Shown piece after piece: positions 44,954 to 54,292 of a DNA stretch of 64,000 bases. Source of the stretch: Desulfobacteraceae bacterium (GTDB lineage Bacteria > Desulfobacterota > Desulfobacteria > Desulfobacterales > Desulfosarcinaceae); the NCBI GenBank assembly GCA_027068085.1, contig JAMOUQ010000051.1, positions 21,625-85,624 of the forward strand. The letters are read 5' to 3'. The position numbers and the translations under genes were made by a program. Numbering within the stretch: position 1 is the first letter of the stretch; every line of letters starts with the position of its first letter. Below the pieces are notes generated by a model. It had not been told where the DNA came from. It searched no databases and saw only the letters and a list, made by a program, of their open reading frames with translations.

Positions 44954-44981
44954 TTGTTTTTCAACGCCTTTGCGATATAAT
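44954..44981 (+). promoter_or_regulatory. Sigma-70-type promoter before the helicase gene
   Basis: TTGTTT (44954-44959), a 16-bp spacer and a perfect TATAAT (44976-44981) lie between the sensor-exonuclease stop and the helicase gene. The leader would be about 90 bases. Confidence 0.6.
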
Positions 44982-45078
44982 CGCCTGTTGAATATGGCCT
45001 GAGCCGGCCCCCGCAGAGAAGATCCGGCCGGTCGGCGAGGGGCTTGGTTGCTGCGGCTTTTGGAGTCCTAATTTTCAA

Positions 45079-46473
45079 ATGTTGATCATCGTCAGAAACA
45101 GGCTGGTCGTTACAGATCTGCACCGGGACCACATGGAGCACATTACCCGTAAGTTGCGTTTCGCCAATCCCAAATGGATAGAAAACAACAAAATGGGACG
45201 ATGGAACCGTGACACCCCCAGGATGTTGAAGTTCTATCGTTTTTCAGGCAAAAACCGGCTTTCGCTCCCCAGAGGCTATCTTCGGCAACTGATATTGTTC
45301 TGTCGCCAAAAAGGCGAGCCATACACCATCCAGGACGAAAGGCGTGCTCTGGACCCTGTGGATTTGCAGATCCATGCAAGCCTGAGGCCCTTTCAGCAAA
45401 AGGCGGTCGGCATCATGCTCCAAAAACAGTTTGGAACTTTGTGCGCTCCAACAGGCAGCGGCAAGACGATTATGGCTTTGGCAATGATTGCCGCCCGCAG
45501 TCAACCTGCGATGGTGGTGGTCCATAACCGGGATCTTGCCGAGCAATGGATCGACAGCCTTGAAAACATTCTCGGATTGGACAGAAAGCAGATAGGCTTT
45601 ATCGGTGGCGGCAGGTATTTCCTTGGTGACAAAGTGACCGTGGCCCTGGTCCAGTCCCTGTACAAGCATGCCCGCCGGGCCGCAAAACATATCGGGCATC
45701 TGGTGGTGGACGAATGTCACCGTATTCCCAGCCGGACTTTTACCGAGGCCGTAACAGCCTTTGATTCCAAATACATGTTGGGTTTGACAGCCACTCCATG
45801 GCGGCGGGACGGATTGAGCAAACTTATTTTCTGGCATCTGGGAGATATTCATCACCGGATCGATTACCAGGGGCTGGTCAGCTCGGGCCATCTGTTGGCA
45901 AAGAAGGTTGTTTTCAGGCTGACAGAATTTGTTCCTTACCATGACCCGGTTACGGAATACAGCCGCATGCTGGCGGAACTGACAAGTGACGACAGGCGCA
46001 ACCGTATGATTGCCGCAGACATTGCCCGGGTTGTAAGCGAGCCCGAAAGGAGGGCAACGGTGCTGGTCCTTTCCGACCGTAAACATCATTGCCGGCTGCT
46101 GGTTTCCCTGCTCAGGTATAAGTACGGTATTGAAGCGGCCCTGTTGACCGGCGACCTGTCGATCGCCCGGCGCAGGCAACTGGTAAAGAAAGTACGGCAA
46201 GGAGAGATCACGGTGCTTGTGGCAACCAGCCAGCTTGTCGGCGAAGGGTTTGATTGCCCGCGTCTGGAAACCCTGTTTCTGACAACCCCGATCCGTTTTT
46301 CGGGACGGCTGCTGCAGTATGTCGGGCGCGTGTTGAGACCCGGAGAAGGAGTTGAGACGGCCACAATATATGACTACGTGGATGTCAAGGTGGCAACGCT
46401 GTTATCGGCGGCAAAGGCCCGCCGGGAGGTTTACCGCAAAGACCGGGTGATCGAAGACGGGGTGATTTTCTGA
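45079..46473 (+). CDS. XPB-like DEAD/DEAH superfamily 2 helicase
   Basis: The product is 464 residues. An N-terminal domain of about 95 residues (possible damage- or nucleic-acid-binding, with KLRFANPKWIENNKMGRW) precedes the helicase core. The core has APTGSGKTIMALAMI (I), LVVDECHRIPSR (II, DECH), LGLTATPWRRDG (III-like), VLVLSDRKHHC (IV) and VGRVLRPGEG (VI). It resembles bacterial XPB/ERCC3-type and RadD-like helicases. Likely a DNA repair or RNA/DNA remodelling ATPase. It has its own promoter and no obvious operon partner. Confidence 0.87.
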   Translation: MLIIVRNRLVVTDLHRDHMEHITRKLRFANPKWIENNKMGRWNRDTPRMLKFYRFSGKNRLSLPRGYLRQLILFCRQKGEPYTIQDERRALDPVDLQIHASLRPFQQKAVGIMLQKQFGTLCAPTGSGKTIMALAMIAARSQPAMVVVHNRDLAEQWIDSLENILGLDRKQIGFIGGGRYFLGDKVTVALVQSLYKHARRAAKHIGHLVVDECHRIPSRTFTEAVTAFDSKYMLGLTATPWRRDGLSKLIFWHLGDIHHRIDYQGLVSSGHLLAKKVVFRLTEFVPYHDPVTEYSRMLAELTSDDRRNRMIAADIARVVSEPERRATVLVLSDRKHHCRLLVSLLRYKYGIEAALLTGDLSIARRRQLVKKVRQGEITVLVATSQLVGEGFDCPRLETLFLTTPIRFSGRLLQYVGRVLRPGEGVETATIYDYVDVKVATLLSAAKARREVYRKDRVIEDGVIF

Positions 46474-46609
46474 ACGAAACAAGCGCATGGCAACAGCCGG
46501 ACATCAAATTACAGCCCAACAGTCTCGGGATGATCTGCCGGGAGACCGGGCAACCGTAACCCGGAGATTCCCGTTTGGCGCATTTCCTCTGGAATCAGGA
46601 AAAATCATT

Positions 46610-47089
46610 TTATCCGTTGCCCTGCGCCTGTTTGCCGCTGGTACTGTTGTCCGACACAGTGTATTTGCGCAGAAAATAATCCAATTTCGATTGCTGGCGG
46701 GGGGTGAGCCCGACGAAGCGCACGCTTTGGCGTTTCATGGCCAGGGGATTGAAAGGCGTTTCCGCCTCGTGATCGCTGGTTTTAACCGGTTTGAACTTCA
46801 GTTTTGGGAGCAGGAAATTTTCGTCGGCCAACAGAATATCAAGGCATTGGTTTTCAGTTTCATCAGATCCGTTTGCGATGTAACTGAATGACAGGCCGGA
46901 GCGGCTGATTTCCAATATTCTTCCCATCTTGGCCGGCTTGCTCTTGAAAGCCGCTATCCCTATTTGACCTTTGCTCATTTTGTCGATCCGGTCAAAGCCG
47001 TTGTTCTTGGCGTCGATCAGGACAAATGCCCTTTGCCTTGGAAGGTAGCGTTTGTGTTGCCTGCGTTCGGTGTTTTGTTTGTTTTTCAT
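46610..47089 (-). CDS. PilZ-domain protein
   Basis: The product is 159 residues. Both c-di-GMP motifs are present: the basic RRQHKRYLPR (RxxxR type) near the start and EISRSGLSF (D/NxSxxG type) at about 58-66. The C-terminal part (VRFVGLTPRQQSKLDYFLRKYT) is typical. AGGAGG lies before ATG 47089. It stands alone; target unknown. It could control the pilus or surface attachment together with the c-di-GMP-type MshE ATPase. Confidence 0.9.
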   Translation of the reverse strand: MKNKQNTERRQHKRYLPRQRAFVLIDAKNNGFDRIDKMSKGQIGIAAFKSKPAKMGRILEISRSGLSFSYIANGSDETENQCLDILLADENFLLPKLKFKPVKTSDHEAETPFNPLAMKRQSVRFVGLTPRQQSKLDYFLRKYTVSDNSTSGKQAQGNG

Positions 47090-47393
47090 TGTAACCTCCT
47101 GCAAGCAAAAGATTTAGGCCTGCAATCTGGCGTACCTGCAATGGCCGATTGCCGGCGCGATTTTCACACTGGCCGGTACGACTCGGATTCCGGTTTACCG
47201 AAGCAACAGAAGTGAAAAAATTGCGCCGGTGATGCGCTAAATCAAGTATGCGAAATTAGTTAGGAACGATGGGTTGAGAAAGTGATCGCACGAGAATCAG
47301 CGTTTCGAAACGAATACCACGGTTGCGAATGGTTTCCCCTGAGTATGGATAATTCTAAAAGCCAGGAACATATCCTGTCAAGGGTAAAAGTGG
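47090..47393. other. Intergenic region with a 12-bp palindrome
   Basis: This 304-bp non-coding stretch lies upstream of the PilZ gene and downstream of the cyclophilin gene (both minus). It contains the perfect palindrome cgtttcgaaacg at 47302-47313, which could be an operator. No clear promoter pair or small gene was found. Confidence 0.4.
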
Positions 47394-47990
47394 TCATTTA
47401 TTGCTTTCTACGATTTGTATTTTTTGAATAACGACCGGTTCAACCGGGACGTTTTTAAGGCCCCGGCGGACTGTGACGGGCGCTTTGGCAATATTATCGA
47501 CCACATCCATGCCTTTCACAACTTTCCCGAAGACGCAGTATCCCCAGCCCGCCTTTGTTTTGGACTTAAAATCCAGGAAGGGGTTATCGGCCACGTTGAT
47601 GAAGAATTGGGCGGTGGCCGAATGGGGGAAGGACGTGCGGGCCATGGCAATGGTGCCGCGCAGGTTCTCGAGCCCGTTGTAGGCTTCATTGATGATCGGC
47701 CGGCCGGTGTCCTTGCTTTTAAAATCTTTTGTAAATCCTCCGCCCTGAATCATGAAGCCGGCAATGACGCGGTGAAATATGGTCCCGTCGTAAAAACCGG
47801 ACCGTACATAACGCAGAAAATTGGATACGGTTTTAGGGGCCTTTTCAGGATACAGTTCCACCACTATGGTCCCCTTGGATGTTATGATTGCAACTGTGGG
47901 GCGGTTCTTGCCTTTAGCGGCCGCATCTGTCTGCAATGGAAAGCAGATGAGCATGAACAGGGAAAAGATCAGCAATTTTTTCATCGTCAT
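47394..47990 (-). CDS. Periplasmic cyclophilin-type peptidyl-prolyl isomerase
   Basis: The enzyme catalyses prolyl cis-trans isomerisation in the periplasm. A signal peptide MTMKKLLIFSLFMLICFPL...DAAAKG precedes the cyclophilin domain: FYDGTIFHRVIAGFMIQGGG has the catalytic Arg, then TIAMARTSFPHSATAQFFIN and FGKVVKGMDVVDNIA. ATG 47990 has AGGA six bases upstream; the longer frame overlaps the next gene. The protein has 198 residues, close to PpiA size. Confidence 0.93.
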   Translation of the reverse strand: MTMKKLLIFSLFMLICFPLQTDAAAKGKNRPTVAIITSKGTIVVELYPEKAPKTVSNFLRYVRSGFYDGTIFHRVIAGFMIQGGGFTKDFKSKDTGRPIINEAYNGLENLRGTIAMARTSFPHSATAQFFINVADNPFLDFKSKTKAGWGYCVFGKVVKGMDVVDNIAKAPVTVRRGLKNVPVEPVVIQKIQIVESNK

Positions 47991-48027
47991 TTTGTTTCCT
48001 GTATCCGTCCGGTTCGGATTTGCGCCC

Positions 48028-48960
48028 TTACCAGATGGCAAAGACTCTTCTTGGTTTATCAAGCCGTTCCAGGCCGGCCTTGCGGGCAAGTTCCACTGCC
48101 TGGAGGTATTCTTCAGTGCCGAGGCTTCTTGAAAGCTCTTCAATCCGTTTTGCGTTTCCGCAAGGCCTGTACTGGCCCATTACATTGACGTAAGTGTTGC
48201 GTGAAATACGCTCTGCCAGAAACTGCATGATGGGACCTGTTCCGGCCAATCCATTGGGGAGCACCAGATGGCGCACCAGAAGGCCGCGGACAGCAATGCC
48301 GTCGTCGTTCAATGTAAGGTCTCTGACCTGTTTATGCATGGCTGAAATGGCTTTTTTCGCTTTTTCAGGATAGTCGCCGGCACTGCAGAGCCGTTTGGCA
48401 ATTCCGGAGTCCCAGAATTTGAAATCGGGCATATAGATATCGATTACCCCATCGAGCAGGCCGATGGTTTCAACGGTGTCGTATCCGCCGGTGTTATAAA
48501 CCAGCGGTATCTCGAGTCCATTTTCAGCAGCCAGCAGCACCGCCGACATGATTTGGGGAACAACATGGGAAGGGGTGACGAAATTGATATTGTGACACCC
48601 TGCCTGTTGAAGTTCAAGCATGATCGAGGCCAGTTGCTCATCGCTTACGGCCTGTCCTTCACCCAGGTGACTTATTTCGTAATTCTGACAGAATATGCAC
48701 AAAAGGTTGCAGTAGGCGAAAAAGATGGTGCCTGAGCCTCCTTTGCCGACCAGCGGCCTTTCCTCTCCGAAGTGGGGCCCGTAACTGGCAACTATTGCCT
48801 GGTGAGCGGTTTTACAGAAGCCGGTTTGTCCCTGGAGCCGGTTTGCCTCGCACCGGCGCGGGCAAAGCGTGCATGCCGCCAGTTTGGCGCGGGCCTGTTG
48901 GGCTTTTTGACGCAGGCTGCCATTTTTGAAGCTGGTTATGTAAACTGGTCGGTATTCCAA
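48028..48960 (-). CDS. PflA-like radical SAM protein
   Basis: The product is 310 residues. The radical SAM cluster motif is CNLLCIFCQN (CxxxCxxC type). A preceding CTLCPRRCEANRLQGQTGFC binds further metal, as in the PflA-related family with an N-terminal Cys-rich segment. The central barrel has NINFVTPSHVVPQIM and VYNTGGYDTVE. The substrate is unknown; relatives may activate glycyl-radical or other enzymes, but none lies nearby. The start is TTG 48960, as no in-frame ATG is near. The cyclophilin gene follows after 37 bp. Confidence 0.88.
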   Translation of the reverse strand: MEYRPVYITSFKNGSLRQKAQQARAKLAACTLCPRRCEANRLQGQTGFCKTAHQAIVASYGPHFGEERPLVGKGGSGTIFFAYCNLLCIFCQNYEISHLGEGQAVSDEQLASIMLELQQAGCHNINFVTPSHVVPQIMSAVLLAAENGLEIPLVYNTGGYDTVETIGLLDGVIDIYMPDFKFWDSGIAKRLCSAGDYPEKAKKAISAMHKQVRDLTLNDDGIAVRGLLVRHLVLPNGLAGTGPIMQFLAERISRNTYVNVMGQYRPCGNAKRIEELSRSLGTEEYLQAVELARKAGLERLDKPRRVFAIW

Positions 48961-49017
48961 TGCCCAAACCTGCCCGGCACCGATAGGGTGACCGTCATCA
49001 GTTATCGTTCTTGATAA

Positions 49018-49416
49018 TCACTGGTTGAAGACAATGAATATTTCTTCCGGTTCCCCCTCGGTTGCCGGCCGGTTGCCATGCCAGTGATGAATGCTGCAGG
49101 CGTTGGACTGCTCGGAAGGAACGGTGCATTCGATATGAGGCATCATGGGGTCGCCGGCGAACGATCTGAAATTGAGCATTACGGCCTGGTCACGGGGAAT
49201 CTGTTCAAATTCCAGAATATTGGATATAAATATTGCACAATGGCCTTTGAAAAAATCCGTCGAGCGCCGGAAACTTTCAATCCGCTGCCGGAATTTGTCG
49301 ACGGCTTTGGGAAGTGACGATGACTCAACTATGAGTGAAAAGTCTCCATGGCGGCGATCAGGCTCGTCAAGATTCTGCTGATCGCTAACGTACCTGAAAT
49401 TTCCTATGTAATACAT
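49018..49416 (-). CDS. Conserved hypothetical protein
   Basis: The product is 132 residues with no signal peptide or membrane segment. GCGAGGGG lies before the ATG. It starts MYYIGNFRYVSDQQNLDEP and contains mixed alpha/beta sequence with one central Cys in a His-rich stretch (CSIHHWHGNRPATEGEP) near the C-terminus, which could bind metal. Family not recognised. It precedes the radical SAM gene by 57 bp on the same strand. Confidence 0.65.
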   Translation of the reverse strand: MYYIGNFRYVSDQQNLDEPDRRHGDFSLIVESSSLPKAVDKFRQRIESFRRSTDFFKGHCAIFISNILEFEQIPRDQAVMLNFRSFAGDPMMPHIECTVPSEQSNACSIHHWHGNRPATEGEPEEIFIVFNQ

Positions 49417-49528
49417 ATGTGCCCCTCGCCTTACAGGATGGAATCGTTGAAAGCCGCCCCTTTTCCGGGTGGTAGTTTACTTCAAGCCGGTTGTCAACAG
49501 CCTCGGTGGCGTCCCGCCGTCTATATCA

Positions 49529-50704
49529 TCATCGCTCCCGTCCCTCAAGAGCGCAGGTCATGCGTTCCAGGGCCTTTTCCAGCAGATTGCGATGGCAGCC
49601 GAAGTTGAGGCGTACGAAGCCGGGTGATCCGAAATCCTTGCCGTCGGAAAGGCCGACTCCGGCTTTTTCAAGGAATTTTACCGGATCTGCAAGGCCTGTC
49701 CTTCTAAGATCGATCCAGGCAAGGTAGGTAGCCTCGACAGGCTGCATTGAAATTTCCGGCAGGCGGTCGATCTTGTCGAACACGAGGTCATGGTTGGCGC
49801 GCAGGTAAGACAGCAGCTCGGCCAGCCACGCGGAGGTGTCTTTGAAAGCGGCTTCGGCGGCCACGAATCCCATTATGTTCACATCCGGCACTATGCCGGC
49901 CATGGCCGCTTTGAACCGCCGGCGAAGCTCCGGATCGGAAATTATGGCCATTGAACAGCCAAGGCCGGGAATGTTGAAAGTCTTGCTGGGCGCCATCAGG
50001 GTTATGGTTCTTTTGGCCACCTCTTTGCCAAGGCAGGCTGTCGGAAGATGTTTGCGGCCCGGATCGAGTATCAGGTCGCAGTGAATTTCATCAGAGCAGA
50101 TTACAAGGTCGTGTCTTGTGCAGATCCTGGCCAGTTCCTGGAGTTCTTCGGCGGTGAACATGCGGCCGGTCGGATTGTGGGGGTTGCACAACAGAAACAG
50201 GGAGGTGTCTTGGGCCGCGGCCTGCTCCAGCCGGTCGAAGTCCATTTTCCACCGGTCGTCTTCGATATGCATCTCCACAGTGGCCAGCCTGCGCCGGGAA
50301 AATCCCGGGGCGGACAAAAAGGGCGGATAGACCGGAGTGGTCGTAAGCACCATGTCGCCTTCTTTGCCGACGGCCCGGCAGGCCAGATTTATACCGGTGA
50401 CAAGTCCCGGCAGCCATATTATCCATTCCGGACTGACCTTCCAGTTATAAAGCCTTTCCATCCGTTGGACAAATAAATTCACCAGGGATTCAGGCGGCCT
50501 GCCGTATCCGAAGATTCCATGTGCGGCGCGCCTGCAGATGGCGTCGGCCACGGCTTTTGGGGAAGTAAAATCCATATCGGCTATCCACAGGGGGATAACG
50601 TCACGGCCGGCGTACCTGGCCCACTTGATGCTGTCTGTGCCGCGCCGGTCAATGAATTGCTGAAAATCAGTCTTGGTATCCACCTGGAAGTCCTTTTCTT
50701 TCAT
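49529..50704 (-). CDS. MalY/PatB-type PLP-dependent aminotransferase / C-S lyase
   Basis: This fold-type I PLP enzyme has 391 residues. Features are WIADMDFTSPKAVADAI, HGIFGYGRPPESL, the cofactor-binding NPHNPTGRMFT and CSDEIHCDLI, and the Schiff-base Lys in LMAPSKTFNIPGL. Close relatives (PatB/MalY) are cystathionine beta-lyases releasing pyruvate, ammonia and a thiol. The start is MKEKDFQVDTKTDFQ at 50704; an upstream extension is not conserved-looking. It is a single gene. Confidence 0.92.
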   Translation of the reverse strand: MKEKDFQVDTKTDFQQFIDRRGTDSIKWARYAGRDVIPLWIADMDFTSPKAVADAICRRAAHGIFGYGRPPESLVNLFVQRMERLYNWKVSPEWIIWLPGLVTGINLACRAVGKEGDMVLTTTPVYPPFLSAPGFSRRRLATVEMHIEDDRWKMDFDRLEQAAAQDTSLFLLCNPHNPTGRMFTAEELQELARICTRHDLVICSDEIHCDLILDPGRKHLPTACLGKEVAKRTITLMAPSKTFNIPGLGCSMAIISDPELRRRFKAAMAGIVPDVNIMGFVAAEAAFKDTSAWLAELLSYLRANHDLVFDKIDRLPEISMQPVEATYLAWIDLRRTGLADPVKFLEKAGVGLSDGKDFGSPGFVRLNFGCHRNLLEKALERMTCALEGRER

Positions 50705-50929
50705 GCCGCCGGAAATGCCGCATCCTGATTTTATGCCATGTTTCAAGCCGCCGGGCAATGAGGCGTTTTCACCCCGCCCGGACGGTTGCTTTCAAAACAT
50801 GGAGCCGCCGAGAATTCTTTGATTTCACAGGGTGCATAGCACGCGGTTTGTCAAAAGACAATCAGGCCGTTTCATCCTCGTCTGTTTAGCTTTCGTTGGG
50901 CATAAGGTTCTTATGGGGCAGAAATTCCT

Positions 50930-50958
50930 TTGCGATCCGCTGCTCAAGGCTTTATAGT
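50930..50958 (+). promoter_or_regulatory. Sigma-70-type promoter of the uspA-cytochrome unit
   Basis: TTGCGA (50930-50935), a 17-bp spacer and TATAGT (50953-50958) lie in the 435-bp gap 50705-51139, giving a leader of about 175 bases. The rest of the gap shows no small gene or RNA that I can identify. Confidence 0.55.
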
Positions 50959-51139
50959 TAGGGAGGCGTCCGGCCCCGGGACAAAGATTCAGGCATGGGT
51001 TTTTACTCTGTTGCGGCTCCGGCCGTGACCCGGACGCTCAGCTGCTGGATGTCATGTGTTTCAAGACGAGATTAAGCCGGTTGAAGTCGGCCTCAAGGGC
51101 CACAATTCCTGATTGGAGACAAAGGAGAAGGAGTCGAAT

Positions 51140-51532
51140 ATGAAATTTTTGGTCGGATTAGACGGTTCCAACGCTGCCAAAGACGCTCTCAAAGTGGCCG
51201 TGGATCATGCCAAGGCATTTGGTGCGGAATTGCTGATTGCCTCATCCCTTTTCAAGGGGACGGACGAGGACCAGGAAGAGATAAAACAGAAAGAATCAGA
51301 TTTGGCGCAGGCCGAACAGGAGGTTAAGGAAACCGGGGTGGAATGTTCGACCCACCTGCTTATCCGGGGGCTGACCCCTGGTGAGGACCTGGTCAACTTT
51401 GCAGACGAAAACGGAGTTAAAGAGATCTTCATCGGTGTCCGCAGGCGCTCAAAAGTGGGCAAACTCCTTTTCGGCTCGACAGCTCAGTTCGTGATCCTGA
51501 ACGCCAAATGTCCGGTGGTTACGGTCAGATAG
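51140..51532 (+). CDS. Universal stress protein, UspA family
   Basis: This 130-residue single Usp domain has the ATP-binding motif intact (GVRRRSKVGKLLFGSTAQFVI, G-2x-G-9x-G-S/T pattern). It starts MKFLVGLDGSNAAKDAL at 51140 with GGAG upstream. It ends 1 bp before the octaheme cytochrome start, so the two are expressed together, linking the stress protein to respiration. Confidence 0.93.
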   Translation: MKFLVGLDGSNAAKDALKVAVDHAKAFGAELLIASSLFKGTDEDQEEIKQKESDLAQAEQEVKETGVECSTHLLIRGLTPGEDLVNFADENGVKEIFIGVRRRSKVGKLLFGSTAQFVILNAKCPVVTVR

Positions 51533-51533
51533 A

Positions 51534-52856
51534 TTGAAACCGAAGCCTTTCAGCACTGTAGCCCTGCTGGCGGGCCTTTTGCTGGCCCTGATCGTCCTGG
51601 GGGCCGGAAAGCAGGCCTGGAGGAAAGTTGTGCCGGACAAGTGGCTGATGCCATCTGCCATGCGCCGGGCCATGGGCTCCAAATGCGTTGAATGCCACAG
51701 CCGTAAAACGGCTGCGATAGTAAGTGACTGGAAGTCGGGTCGGCATGCCGCCGAAGGTGTCGATTGTTACAAGTGCCACCGGGCCGGCAGTGACAGGGCC
51801 GTGGATCGAGACCATCTGGAGCACGATCCCCGGCCCATTTCCATGGTGGTATCGCCCTTGGCCTGCGGCAGCTGTCATCGCCGGGAACTGGAAGAGTTCG
51901 CCGCCAGCAAGCATGCCAATACCCTGGCTATAATAACCGGGATAGATCCGTGGCTCAGAGAAGGCCTGGCAGGACCGGTGGAAAAGACCACCGGATGCAG
52001 GGCATGTCACGGCAGCCGGGTGGCAATGAGCGCCGGCAGACCGGATGCGGCCACCTGGCCCAATGTGGGCATCGGGCGGCTTAATCCCGACGGAAGCCGC
52101 GGCGCCTGCAGTGCCTGCCATACCCGGCACCGCTTTTCAAAGGCCGAAGCCCGCAAGCCGGAGGCGTGCAGTCAATGCCATCTGGGGCCTGATCATCCCC
52201 AGATGGAGATATACGCAGAATCAAAGCACGGGGCGATATACGAGACAGAAGGGGACCGGTGGCTCTGGGATCACAATGAAGACCGGCTCTGGCTGGCCGG
52301 CAGGGATTTCAGGGCCCCCACCTGTGCTGTCTGCCATATTTCCGGCGGCCGGCAATTTGCGGCCAGTCATGATGTGGGCCGGCGCCTCAGCTGGGAACTG
52401 CAGGCCCCGGAAACAGTGCGGCCGGAAAATTTTTCCGTCTGGCCGTCAAAAACCGGCTGGCAAGAGGCGCGTCAGAACATGGAGGCGGTATGTCTCCAGT
52501 GCCACGGCCGTACCTGGGTGAAAAGGCATTTCGAAACCCTGGACGAGGCTGTCCTGGTCTATGACCGGGAATATTTCAAGCCGGTAAAGGATCTGGTCGA
52601 CGGGCTTTATGCATCGGGCAGGCTGGACCGCAAATCCATGCTGGATGAGAGCATCGAGCTTGAGTTTTACCAGTTCTGGCACCACGCCGGGCGCCGGGCG
52701 CGGATGGGTGTTGCCATGTCGGCGCCTGATTACGCCTGGTGGCACGGATTCTATCCCCTCAAAAAGAGCTGCCGCCGGATTTTCGGCATGGCCGCAGAAC
52801 CGCCCGGAAACCGGTTGGTATGGGAAAAACGGCGGCTTCCTGATGGCAGGCCTTGA
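51534..52856 (+). CDS. Octaheme cytochrome c, hydroxylamine-oxidoreductase-like
   Basis: The product is 440 residues. An N-terminal hydrophobic helix (about 8-26) is an export signal or membrane anchor. Eight CxxCH heme motifs are seen in order: CVECH, CYKCH, CGSCH, CRACH, CSACH, CSQCH, CAVCH, CLQCH, followed by a long heme-free helical tail. This count, size and tail match the HAO/epsilon-HAO family of octaheme cytochromes. In non-nitrifiers such proteins are thought to reduce nitrite or hydroxylamine; whether the cross-linking Tyr of true HAO is present cannot be settled here. The start TTG 51534 lies 1 bp after uspA. No NrfH-like quinol partner is adjacent. Confidence 0.85.
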   Translation: MKPKPFSTVALLAGLLLALIVLGAGKQAWRKVVPDKWLMPSAMRRAMGSKCVECHSRKTAAIVSDWKSGRHAAEGVDCYKCHRAGSDRAVDRDHLEHDPRPISMVVSPLACGSCHRRELEEFAASKHANTLAIITGIDPWLREGLAGPVEKTTGCRACHGSRVAMSAGRPDAATWPNVGIGRLNPDGSRGACSACHTRHRFSKAEARKPEACSQCHLGPDHPQMEIYAESKHGAIYETEGDRWLWDHNEDRLWLAGRDFRAPTCAVCHISGGRQFAASHDVGRRLSWELQAPETVRPENFSVWPSKTGWQEARQNMEAVCLQCHGRTWVKRHFETLDEAVLVYDREYFKPVKDLVDGLYASGRLDRKSMLDESIELEFYQFWHHAGRRARMGVAMSAPDYAWWHGFYPLKKSCRRIFGMAAEPPGNRLVWEKRRLPDGRP

Positions 52857-52875
52857 ATGTAACCAAAGGGGGGGG

Positions 52876-54249
52876 TCAATTCGTAAGGCTGTGGATGGGT
52901 GACGGAATCAGCCCTCCGCGGCGGATGAACCGGTTGTCTCCCTTGCCGTTGTTTACCGGCACGATATAGGCCTGGCCCAGGAGTCCTCCGAAAAAGGCCT
53001 GGTCGCCGGCCTTTTTGCCGGGAACCGGTATGATCCGCGTGGCGGTTGTCTTTTTGTTGATGACGCCGATGGCCATTTCATCGGCTATTATGGCCGCCAG
53101 GGTTTCGGCCGAAGTGTCGCCCGGGATGGCCACCATGTCCAGGCCCACCGAGCAGACGCTGGTTATGGCTTCCAGTTTTTCAAGCGACAGGTGGCCCGCG
53201 CGGGCAGCCTCGGATATGTTCAAATCTTCACTGACCGGAATGAAGGCCCCGCTAAGACCGCCCACGTTGGAGCTGGCAAAGGCTCCGCCTTTTTTTACCG
53301 CATCGTTCAGCATGGCCAGGGCGACGGTGGTGCCGGGCACGCCGATGCTCAGAAGCCCGAGGCTTTGAAAGATCTCGCCCACACTGTCTCCCACGTTTGG
53401 GGTGGGCGCCAGCGACAAGTCCACCACGCCGAAGTCGATTCCCATGGCTTTGGCCACTTCCCGGCCGATCAGCTCTCCCACCCGGGTTACCTTGTAGGCC
53501 GTGCGTTTTATCAGGTCAGAGAGCTGGCGCAGGTTCATCTGCGGATCTGCAGCCAGTGCCCGGTCGATGGCCTTTTTGACCACTCCCGGGCCGCTGACAC
53601 CGACGTTGATGACGGCGTCGGCTTCGCCGATACCAAGGTATGCACCGGCCATGAAAGGCACGTCCTGGGGGATGTTGGCAAAGACGCAGAGCTTGGCGCA
53701 GGCTAGGCCGTCCTTGTCGGCGGTAAGCTCGGCGGCCTCCTTGATCTTGCGGCCCATCAGCAACACGGCGTCCATGTTGATTCCGGCCCGGGTGGAAGCC
53801 ACGTTGACAGAAGCACAGACCCGCTCGGTCTCTGTGAGGGCTGCCGGAATCGCCTCTATGAGGGCCCGGTCACCGGTGGCCAGACCTTTTTCCACCAGGG
53901 CGGAAAAACCGCCTATGAAATCGACACCCACGCTTTTGGCCGCCATGTCCAGGGTGGAGGCTGCCGAGACCAGTTGATCGGGCGCGAAAGGGGCTCCGGC
54001 CACGGCCATGGGGCTTACCGATATCCGTTTGTTGACCACCGGGATACCGTATTTCTCCCCGATCCGGTCGCAGATTTCCACGAGGTTTTCGGCGGTCGTG
54101 GTTATCCGGTCGTAAACCGCCCCGCGAAAGCGCCTGATGTCGTCCGAGGCGCAATCCAGCAGGCTTATGCCTAGGGTAATCGTACGCAAGTCCAGGTTTT
54201 CGTTCTGGAGCATTTCGAGTACGGAGAGTATTTCCTGGTTGCTGAGCAT
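52876..54249 (-). CDS. UPF0210 (DUF711/PFL family) protein
   Basis: The product is 457 residues. Hallmarks are LDLRTITLGISLLDCAS, NKRISVSPMAVA, GFSALVEKG and LAPTPNVGDSVGEIFQSLGL. The family has a fold related to glycyl-radical/PFL enzymes but no known activity. The ACT protein gene 43 bp upstream is its usual genomic partner (UPF0237), so the pair likely works as an enzyme plus sensor or as a complex. Convergent with the cytochrome gene (19-bp gap). Confidence 0.92.
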   Translation of the reverse strand: MLSNQEILSVLEMLQNENLDLRTITLGISLLDCASDDIRRFRGAVYDRITTTAENLVEICDRIGEKYGIPVVNKRISVSPMAVAGAPFAPDQLVSAASTLDMAAKSVGVDFIGGFSALVEKGLATGDRALIEAIPAALTETERVCASVNVASTRAGINMDAVLLMGRKIKEAAELTADKDGLACAKLCVFANIPQDVPFMAGAYLGIGEADAVINVGVSGPGVVKKAIDRALAADPQMNLRQLSDLIKRTAYKVTRVGELIGREVAKAMGIDFGVVDLSLAPTPNVGDSVGEIFQSLGLLSIGVPGTTVALAMLNDAVKKGGAFASSNVGGLSGAFIPVSEDLNISEAARAGHLSLEKLEAITSVCSVGLDMVAIPGDTSAETLAAIIADEMAIGVINKKTTATRIIPVPGKKAGDQAFFGGLLGQAYIVPVNNGKGDNRFIRRGGLIPSPIHSLTN

Positions 54250-54292
54250 ATCTGTAACCTGTGAACTTTCTCTTGTTGGGTGGATTGTATGA

